A stretch of 5,112 bases of DNA from an uncultured Collinsella sp. Lineage in GTDB: Bacteria > Actinomycetota > Coriobacteriia > Coriobacteriales > Coriobacteriaceae. Below the pieces are notes generated by a model. It made no database searches. It was not told where the DNA came from and worked only from the letters and a program-made list of their open reading frames with translations. Made by a program: the position numbers and the translations under genes. Within the stretch, counting starts at the first letter, position 1; each line of letters begins with the position of its first letter. The DNA lies in the NCBI GenBank assembly GCA_900547855.1, contig URIK01000126.1, forward strand, positions 1 to 5,112, given 5' to 3'. This document shows, in pieces, positions 1-5,112 of the stretch.

Positions 1-21
1 GGAGATGTGTATAAGAGACAG
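1..21 (+). other. Residual Nextera (Tn5 mosaic end) sequencing adapter
   Basis: Bases 3-21 read AGATGTGTATAAGAGACAG, which is exactly the 19-bp hyperactive-Tn5 mosaic end used in Nextera libraries. The preceding GG matches the end of the read-2 side adapter (…CTCGG before the mosaic end). Genomic sequence begins at base 22, where the minus-strand reading frame of the UvrA-like gene is interrupted mid-domain. No transposase or other transposon sequence accompanies it, so this is untrimmed adapter at a contig end and not a natural Tn5 copy. Confidence 0.96.
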
Positions 22-2381
22 TTACGGATAAGGTCGAGATCGTGTTCGATCACGATAACCGTGGCGCCCTTGGCAACGAGGCCGTCAAACACACTCAGCA
101 ACACCTGAACATCGAGCGGATGCAGGCCGATCGTGGGCTCGTCAAACACAAACACGGCGTCGTCCTGCACGCGGCCCATCTCGCTCGCAAGCTTAAGGCG
201 CTGTGCCTCGCCGCCCGAAAGCGCCGGCGTGGGCTCACCGAGCGTGAGATAGCCCAAACCCAGGTCGTGCAAGGTCTGCAAGCGTGCCTGAACCTTCTTG
301 AGTCCCAACGTGGCGTCGAGCGCTTCGTCCACACTCATGTCCATGAGCTGCGGCAACGTAAGCAGACTCCCGTCCTTGCCCTCGCGATGGATATGCGAAG
401 CCGCGTCTGCATAACGTGAGCCGCGACATGCCGGGCAGACGATCTCGACGTCGGGCAAAAACTGCACATCGAGTGATATCGATCCTGTGCCATCGCACGT
501 AGGGCAGCGCAAGGCGCCAGTGTTGTAGCTAAAGGCGCCTGCCTTGTAGCCGGCTGCCTTGGCCTCGGGCGTGCGGGCGAAGGCGCGACGCAGCTCGTCA
601 TGGATATCAGCATAGGTCGCTACCGTCGAGCGCACGTTGGCGCCGATGGGCGTGGCGTCAATCAGGTTGGCGCGGGCAATGCCCTCGGCATCGACCCAAC
701 GCACGTGTTTTGGCAGGCGCTCGCTGGCTGCCTGTGCCTTAAGTGCCGGGATGAGTGTCTCGAGCACCAGCGTCGTCTTGCCCGAACCCGAAACGCCCGT
801 CACCGCGACGAGACGGCCGCGCGGGATATCGACTTCGAGCGGCTTGACGGTATGGATGGCATCGGTCGCCATGCGGATATGGCCCTGGTCGAACATTTCC
901 TCGTCAGTCACCTGCGGACGCAAGCGCTTGGACTCCGAGCGCAAAAACGGGGCGATGCGGCTGCTCTGCGATTGCTCGACCTCATCCACCGTACCCGCGG
1001 CAATCACATTGCCACCGCCCGCTCCGGCAACGGGACCCATCTCGACCAGATAGTCGGCTTCCGCTAGAACGCGCGTATCGTGGTCAACAACAACCACGGT
1101 GTTGCCGTCATCCACCAGATCGCGCATCACGCCTACCAAGCCGTCGACATTGGCAGGATGCAAGCCAATCGAGGGCTCGTCCAGCACATAGAGCACACCC
1201 GTCGATCGGTTGCGCACCACGCGGGCGAGCTGCACGCGCTGGCGCTCGCCCGTGGAGAGCGTGGCGCCGGCGCGGTCGAGTGAAAGGTAATCGAGGCCCA
1301 GGTCAACCAGACGGCGGGCCGTGCTCAAAAATGAATCGCAGATATCCGTCGCCATGGGCTGCATCTCGGCCGGCAAGGATGCGGGCACCCCGCGCACCCA
1401 CTCAATCGCATCACCAAGCGTCATGGCCGCCGCCTGTGACAGATTGATACCGCGCACCTGGGGCTGGCGCGCAGCCTCGGAGAGACGCGTGCCGCCGCAA
1501 TCGCGGCATGGGCCCTCGCGCAAAAAGCGAGCCACGCGCTTAAGCCCCTTATCATCCTTAACCTTGGCGAGCGCATTCTCGACGGTATAGACGGCGTTGT
1601 AATAGGTGAAATCGAGCGGCGTGGCGCCCTCGCCGTTTTTGGGAACGTAGAGAATGTGCTTTTTAACCGCCGGACCATGGAACACGATGTCGCGCTCTTG
1701 AGGCGAGAGCTGGTTAAACGGCACATCGGTGCGCACGCCCATCTCGCCGGCCACCTGCTTCATCAGATCCCACATGAGCGTGCCCCAAGGAAGCACTGCG
1801 CCTTCGTTGATGGTCTTTGACTCGTCGGGCACCAGGCTCGCCTCGTCCACCTCACGCATGACACCGGTGCCGCCGCAGGTAGGGCACGCACCGCCGCTGT
1901 TAAAGGCAAGGTCCTCGGCACTCGGCGCGCAGAACTCGCGACCGCATGCAGGGCACGTGAGCGACAGGCCAGCGGCAACGTTAAGGCTCGGCTCCACGCG
2001 CGCCCCGCAGTACGGGCACACGTGATGGGCGCAACGACTAAAGAGCAGACGCAGGCTATTGTTGAGCTCGGTCATGGTGCCAAAGGTCGAGCGTACGCCC
2101 GGCACGCTGGGACGCTGATGCAACGCGAGCGCCGCCGGTACGTGTAATACCTCATCCACCTGAGCGTGCTCGGCCTGCGTCAGGCGACGTCGAGTATAGG
2201 TGCTGAGCGCCTCCAGGTAGCGGCGCGAGCCCTCGGCATAAAGAACCCCCAGCGCCAGCGAGCTCTTGCCCGAGCCCGACACACCGGCAATGCCCACAAG
2301 CCTTCCCAGCGGAATATCGATATCGATGTCTTTAAGGTTATGGACGCGCGCGCCACGCACCTCGATAGCCTGCGGGTTCAT
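22..2381 (-). CDS. UvrA2-like tandem ABC ATPase (excinuclease subunit A family), C-terminus missing
   Basis: This is a DNA-binding tandem ABC ATPase of the UvrA family. The frame is open for 786 codons from ATG 2381 to the adapter. Visible motifs: Walker A GVSGSGKS (residues 33-40, K39); CxxC pairs at C122/125, C143/146 and C166/169; C292/295; first signature LSTGE (375-379) and Walker B with D401/E402; second Walker A GVSGSGKT (529-536, K535); second zinc module C626/C629 and C649/C652; second signature LSGGE (721-725); Walker B D747/E748; and H780 in the H-loop EHDLD. Between C125 and C143 there are only about 17 residues, where canonical UvrA has the UvrB-binding domain of more than 100 residues. 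That places it in the short class II group (UvrA2, DrrC-like), which is linked to damage or DNA-binding-drug tolerance and not to the core UvrABC incision complex. ATG 2381 is chosen because AAAGGTGA precedes it; an in-frame ATG at 2414 overlaps the ATPase stop but has no Shine-Dalgarno. Perhaps 50-70 C-terminal residues are lost to the contig end (inferred from family length). The role in this organism is unproven. Confidence 0.95.
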
Positions 2382-2392
2382 CTTCTGTTCCG

Positions 2393-2400
2393 TCACCTTT
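2393..2400 (-). promoter_or_regulatory. Ribosome binding site of the UvrA2-like gene
   Basis: On the minus strand AAAGGTGA lies 11 nt upstream of ATG 2381, inside the 25-nt gap after the ATPase stop. The spacing is slightly long, but this is the only Shine-Dalgarno-like sequence near the candidate starts. It favours ATG 2381 over the upstream in-frame ATG 2414. Confidence 0.6.
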
Positions 2401-2406
2401 ATCACC

Positions 2407-3525
2407 CTACTCATGCCATAAAATGCGGTCGCGGATATACTCGCCCAGCATGGGCACGGCAAACCGGACGAGGCCGTATCCGGCAGCCTCGATGACGCGC
2501 TCGCGAATCAGGCTTGCGCGATATTTACTCGCCCAGCTCTGGGTGCGATCGCAACGCTCAATGATATCCGCCATTCGCGTCGGCTTACCCTCGTCAGCAG
2601 CCATGGCCTCGATAAAGAGGCGTTGCGGACTGCGCAACCCGTAATACAGAGGCGCGTCGACCGCTTCGTAGAACTCGGAGACGGCATCCGCATGGCCATC
2701 CTCGACATCGCGCCTTTCGATGACCTGCGAGCCACGCCGGACAGCAGACCGCCACATGTAATATCCCACCAGCTGAACCATATAGGGATGCCCCATGCTC
2801 TTGCGCGCCGCAAGGTCCGCCGTCTCCGCGTCAACGCAAAGACCAGTACTCTCGACTGTCTGGATATATGAATCACGCACGTTGGGCAAGGATATCGCCC
2901 CCAGCGTACGCTGCTGGGCACGCCGCAAAAACGTCACGCTCGGCTCTTCGAGCAGGTCGTCATCTATACTGGGTAAGCCGGCGAACACCAGCGCAAGACC
3001 GCGCTGGTCGCTATCGGGCAGGCCCGTGGCATCTTGATCTCCGAGCACCTGCTGATAGAGAACGGCAAGAGCCGCCAGTTCCTCGATAGACGCAGATTGA
3101 GCCTCGTCAATCGCAAACAGTATGCCCTGGCCTGGACCGAGCCTCTTGAGGCGCTCGTTGACCAGCCCGCGCAACGTCTCGCCCTTTGCTCGCGCCGCCT
3201 CGACCGACATCCGGTCAAACGACGGAGCAAACTCCATTGACGTCACAACGGGTTTATTCGAGCGAAGCGCATCGGCCAAGCGGTCGCATAAGCCAAGCGA
3301 AGCGGAATCGGAGACAACCGCCCATCCGCGCTCATTGGCTAGACGTTGCAGCTCCCGCAGGAGAACTGTCTTGCCGCAGCCGCGGTTCCCCGTAATGAGC
3401 ATGAGCCTGCCCGGCGCTCCGGCGCCGTTATCGAGCCCTTCCTGAAAATCTTCGATGACCGGCTCGCGACCAATGAGTATCGGAGGCCGCTTGCCTGCCG
3501 TTGGCTTAAAGGGATTTGGATTCAT
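2407..3525 (-). CDS. Orc1/Cdc6-like AAA+ ATPase with C-terminal winged-helix-like region
   Basis: This is a complete 372-residue cytoplasmic P-loop ATPase. An N-terminal stretch ending in GREPVIEDF (19-27) is typical of the Orc1/Cdc6-type 'box' before the P-loop in AAA_16-like proteins. Walker A GNRGCGKT is at 46-53 (K52), Walker B ILFAIDEAQ at 135-143 (D140, E141), and a sensor-1-like strand LALVFAGLP at 177-185. FLRRAQ at 199-204 supplies arginines in a plausible sensor or finger position. From about residue 300 to the end the pattern fits a winged helix (QRLFIEAMA, then MADIIERC, then a β-hairpin-like YGLVRFAVP), suggesting DNA binding. No transmembrane segment or signal peptide is visible. 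The start is ATG 3525 with AGGAGG 5 nt upstream; the stop is TAG. The UvrA2-like gene follows after 25 nt, so the two are probably co-transcribed. Similar stand-alone 'ATP-binding proteins' are common in actinobacteria with no settled function. An STAND/NACHT-like signalling ATPase is a less likely alternative. The family call is strong; the role is unknown. Confidence 0.9.
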   Translation of the reverse strand: MNPNPFKPTAGKRPPILIGREPVIEDFQEGLDNGAGAPGRLMLITGNRGCGKTVLLRELQRLANERGWAVVSDSASLGLCDRLADALRSNKPVVTSMEFAPSFDRMSVEAARAKGETLRGLVNERLKRLGPGQGILFAIDEAQSASIEELAALAVLYQQVLGDQDATGLPDSDQRGLALVFAGLPSIDDDLLEEPSVTFLRRAQQRTLGAISLPNVRDSYIQTVESTGLCVDAETADLAARKSMGHPYMVQLVGYYMWRSAVRRGSQVIERRDVEDGHADAVSEFYEAVDAPLYYGLRSPQRLFIEAMAADEGKPTRMADIIERCDRTQSWASKYRASLIRERVIEAAGYGLVRFAVPMLGEYIRDRILWHE

Positions 3526-3530
3526 GTCGG

Positions 3531-3536
3531 CCTCCT
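3531..3536 (-). promoter_or_regulatory. Shine-Dalgarno of the AAA+ ATPase gene
   Basis: Perfect AGGAGG on the minus strand, with 5 nt between it and ATG 3525. It confirms that start codon; the encoded N-terminus (MNPNPFKP) reads directly into the conserved GRE box. Confidence 0.85.
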
Positions 3537-3559
3537 CGGATTGGCAAACCCTGGCAATA

Positions 3560-3589
3560 GTTATACCAACTTATACCGAGTTATACCAA
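3560..3589 (-). promoter_or_regulatory. Candidate promoter of the ATPase-UvrA2 operon
   Basis: On the minus strand an extended -10-like TGG-TATAAC has its hexamer at 3565-3560. It lies 18 bp downstream of TTGGTA (3589-3584), a moderate -35 match. Transcription would start near 3553, giving a leader of roughly 25-30 nt before ATG 3525. The same bases are built from the 10-bp tandem repeats, so the TATAA cores may instead (or also) be regulator sites. This is a consensus judgement by eye only. Confidence 0.35.
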
Positions 3590-3590
3590 T
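3561..3590 (-). repeat. Three tandem 10-bp repeats upstream of the ATPase gene
   Basis: On the plus strand the units are TTATACCAAC, TTATACCGAG and TTATACCAAT, directly abutting. On the minus strand this is a GGTATAA core repeated every 10 bp, about one helical turn. The seven bases TTATACC are invariant; changes fall only in the last three positions. Their place between the hairpin and the ATPase start, overlapping the best promoter candidate, suggests a same-face operator array for a repressor or activator, perhaps autoregulation by the winged-helix ATPase. The regulator is not identified. Confidence 0.85.
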
Positions 3591-3592
3591 AG

Positions 3593-3625
3593 CATATGAC
3601 AAAGGAGCTGTCCCTTTGTCACATG
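3593..3625 (-). repeat. REP-like palindrome / hairpin at the end of the TetM-like gene
   Basis: TGACAAAGG (3597-3605) is perfectly complementary to CCTTTGTCA (3613-3621) around a 7-nt loop. On the minus-strand RNA the stem extends outward through a G·U pair (3622/3596) and three Watson-Crick pairs (3623-3625 with 3593-3595), giving 13 pairs. The first three bases of the minus-strand 9-bp core are the TGA stop codon of the GTPase gene. No U-run follows (the next bases are CTATTGG), so an ordinary intrinsic terminator is unlikely to be its only role. A dispersed palindromic (REP-type) element or an mRNA 3'-end stabiliser fits better. The pairing is directly visible; the class is inferred. Confidence 0.75.
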
Positions 3626-5112
3626 TGGCCGAAAAACTCGGCGTCTGCTGCTCGCCAGGGGCGGAAGGTGGCGGGATCGATCTTTACGTGCGCCGCGGCG
3701 GGTACGTCGTACCATTTGACCGTGTAACCGGCGCCGTGAGAGCAAAAGACCGAATCGGGCGTGTTGGGCAGATCGGTCTCGGGCCCATAGGCGGCCGCCT
3801 CGATTACGCGCTCGGCATCATGGCAAGCCGCATAGCCGGCGAACTCTAGGTACAGATGCCCACGACCACTCGTGTAGGCGGCCACCTCCAGCGCATAATC
3901 CTGCACCTCGGATGCCGGCACGCGACCCACAAGCTTCGCCCGATCGCCCGCCATCGTCGGCGGCTCGTACTCGGCACCCATGCGCGTGGCATCCGAGAGC
4001 GCCCGGCCCACGCACTCCCCCGGCACCTCGAGCTCAAAGCGGTACCACGGCTCCAACAGCACCGCCGCGCCGGCCTCACGCGCCTGCATCAAACCCTGGC
4101 GAATCGCGCGGTACGTGGCCTGGCGAAAATCGCCGCCCTCGGTATGTTTGGCATGCGCACGGCCGCCCGTGAGCGTAATGCGCACATCGGTGATGGGCGA
4201 GCCGGTCAGCACGCCCAGGTGGTCGCGCTCCATGGCGTTGGTGAGTGCCAGACGCTGCCAGTTAAGATCGAGCTCGTCGGTCGAGGTCACGGTGCCAAAC
4301 TGCACGCCCGAACCCGCTGGCAACGGCTCCAGGCTCAGATGCACCTCGGCATAGTGGCGCAGCGGCTCAAAGTGGCCCACGCCCTCGACCGGCTGCGAAA
4401 TAGTCTCCTTATAGAGAATGCCGCCGGGCTCAAACGCAACCGAAAGGCCAAAGCGATCGGCTAACACCCGCTGCACGACTTCGAGTTGCACGGCGCCCAT
4501 CAACTGCAAATGAATCTGCTCAAGATGCGTATTCCAGCTTACGCCGAGCATGGGATCTTCGTCCGCCAACTCAGTCAACGCTTTGAACACCGCGTGGACA
4601 TCGTGTTCGCCCGGAAGCACCGTATAGCTGAGGACCGGCGCAATGACAGGCGCATCGCCCACGGGCTCCGCGCCCAGGGCGTCCCCTGGGCGAACGTGCG
4701 CAAGACCCGTCACGGCGCAGATGCCGCCAGCGGCAACTTCCTGGGCAAGCTCGTATTTCTCGCCGTTATAGATGCGCACCTGGTCGATCTTTTGCTCCCA
4801 TGCCTCGGCACCGGAACGTCCGCCAATCATCTGTTTTGCGTGCAGCGTGCCGCCGGTCACTTTAACCCAAGCCAAGCGCTCGCCGCGATCCCCGCGGCTG
4901 ACACGATAGACGCGCGCGGCAAACTCCGGGAGCCACGCCTGCTCACGCATCAGCGCGCATATGCCATCCAGCAGCTCGTCCACGCCTTGGTCCTTGAGCG
5001 CCGAGCCGGCAAAGCAGGGAAACAATTTGCGCTCGGCAACCATGCTCGACAGCGTTGCGACGGAAAGCTCACCCATCTCAAGAAACTCCTCGAGCGCCAC
5101 CTCGTCCAACGC
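3619..5112 (-). CDS. EF-G/TetM-like translational GTPase, N-terminal GTPase domain outside window
   Basis: This is the C-terminal 497 residues of a ribosome-associated translation factor of the EF-G / TetM-TetW-TetO superfamily; the frame is open to the right edge. The fragment begins at the end of the G domain, with the G5-like GSALK (4993-5007) followed by GVDELLD. Next come a domain II β-barrel ending in RPGDALG, domain III with the MGAVQLEV motif (4477-4500, equivalent to MGELHLEV of EF-G), domain IV with SGVQF and GGDFRQAT (DFR at 4123-4131), and domain V (LLEPWYRFELEVP near 4020-4059, TSGRGHLYLEF near 3850). A tail with DSVFCSHGAGYTVKW follows; as I recall it belongs to a chromosomal group of TetM-like factors in clostridia and coriobacteria and is absent from Tet(M) itself. 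Domain IV lacks the usual EF-G YHxVDS-type loop, in line with ribosomal-protection-type proteins. True tetracycline resistance is possible but not shown; an uncharacterised ribosome-rescue or housekeeping paralogue is equally likely. TTG 5109 is not a credible start because the homologous sequence continues upstream. Confidence 0.9.
   Translation of the reverse strand, partial: ALDEVALEEFLEMGELSVATLSSMVAERKLFPCFAGSALKDQGVDELLDGICALMREQAWLPEFAARVYRVSRGDRGERLAWVKVTGGTLHAKQMIGGRSGAEAWEQKIDQVRIYNGEKYELAQEVAAGGICAVTGLAHVRPGDALGAEPVGDAPVIAPVLSYTVLPGEHDVHAVFKALTELADEDPMLGVSWNTHLEQIHLQLMGAVQLEVVQRVLADRFGLSVAFEPGGILYKETISQPVEGVGHFEPLRHYAEVHLSLEPLPAGSGVQFGTVTSTDELDLNWQRLALTNAMERDHLGVLTGSPITDVRITLTGGRAHAKHTEGGDFRQATYRAIRQGLMQAREAGAAVLLEPWYRFELEVPGECVGRALSDATRMGAEYEPPTMAGDRAKLVGRVPASEVQDYALEVAAYTSGRGHLYLEFAGYAACHDAERVIEAAAYGPETDLPNTPDSVFCSHGAGYTVKWYDVPAAAHVKIDPATFRPWRAADAEFFGHM
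4671..4692. repeat. GC-rich inverted repeat inside the TetM-like CDS
   Basis: CGCCCAGGG (4671-4679) and CCCTGGGCG (4684-4692) are perfect inverted copies separated by 4 nt, within codons for the RPGDALGA stretch at the end of domain II. The mRNA could form a compact 9-bp hairpin. With such GC-rich codons this may be chance; no function is assigned. Confidence 0.5.

Noticed and set aside
3..21. Natural Tn5 transposon end
   Set aside because: The exact engineered 19-bp mosaic end lies at the extreme contig edge, with adapter bases before it and no transposon genes.
600..1067. Plus-strand open frame of 155 codons
   Set aside because: It lies antisense to the UvrA-like gene, whose frame is unbroken and full of conserved motifs. 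The plus-strand protein has low-complexity, Arg/His-rich composition typical of a shadow frame.
3593..3625. Classical Rho-independent terminator
   Set aside because: The stem is strong, but the minus strand downstream is CTATTGG with no U-tract, so a simple intrinsic terminator is doubtful. It was kept as a REP-like hairpin instead.
3346..3849. Plus-strand open frame of 167 codons crossing the intergenic region
   Set aside because: It overlaps the ends of two real genes antisense, has no recognisable motif, and would span the hairpin and the tandem repeats.
3856..4464. Plus-strand open frame of 202 codons
   Set aside because: It lies antisense to domains III-V of the TetM-like gene. Its composition is His/Arg-rich with no domain, and it is explained by codon bias on the other strand.
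5107..5109. TTG as the start of the TetM-like gene
   Set aside because: The frame stays open to the edge and the fragment begins in the late G domain, so the true start must lie outside the window.

Overview
The window is GC-rich (about 60 % by eye). It carries three genes, all on the minus strand, so transcription runs from high to low coordinates. No rRNA, tRNA, CRISPR array or natural insertion sequence is visible. Codon use (strong GC/CGC/CTC/GAG preference) and the protein families suggest a high-GC gut Gram-positive, most likely an actinobacterium of the Coriobacteriia (Collinsella-like). That assignment rests on remembered family resemblance, not on a search.

Layout in transcription order: (1) 5112-3619 is the 3' two-thirds of an EF-G/TetM-type translational GTPase. 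Its GTP-binding N-terminus lies beyond the right edge. (2) 3618-3526 is a compact intergenic region. It holds a strong palindromic hairpin that starts at and includes the GTPase stop codon, three 10-bp tandem repeats that look like a promoter or operator, and a good Shine-Dalgarno site. (3) 3525-2407 is a complete 372-residue Orc1/Cdc6-like AAA+ ATPase with a C-terminal winged-helix-like region. (4) 2381-22, starting 25 nt after the ATPase stop, is a UvrA-type tandem ABC ATPase of the short class (UvrA2-like) that lacks the UvrB-binding insertion. It is cut at its C-terminus.

Bases 3-21 are the 19-bp Tn5/Nextera mosaic end, and the preceding GG fits the Nextera read-2 adapter. The left edge is therefore sequencing adapter left on a contig end. 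The uvrA-like gene is truncated by the assembly, not by biology.

The ATPase and the UvrA2-like gene probably form one operon driven from the repeat-bearing intergenic region. The TetM-like gene is probably a separate unit ending at the hairpin. The most notable points are the ATPase-UvrA2 pairing, the 10-bp-phased repeats, the REP-like palindrome that supplies a stop codon, and the adapter artefact. I see no clear evidence of an entirely new system.
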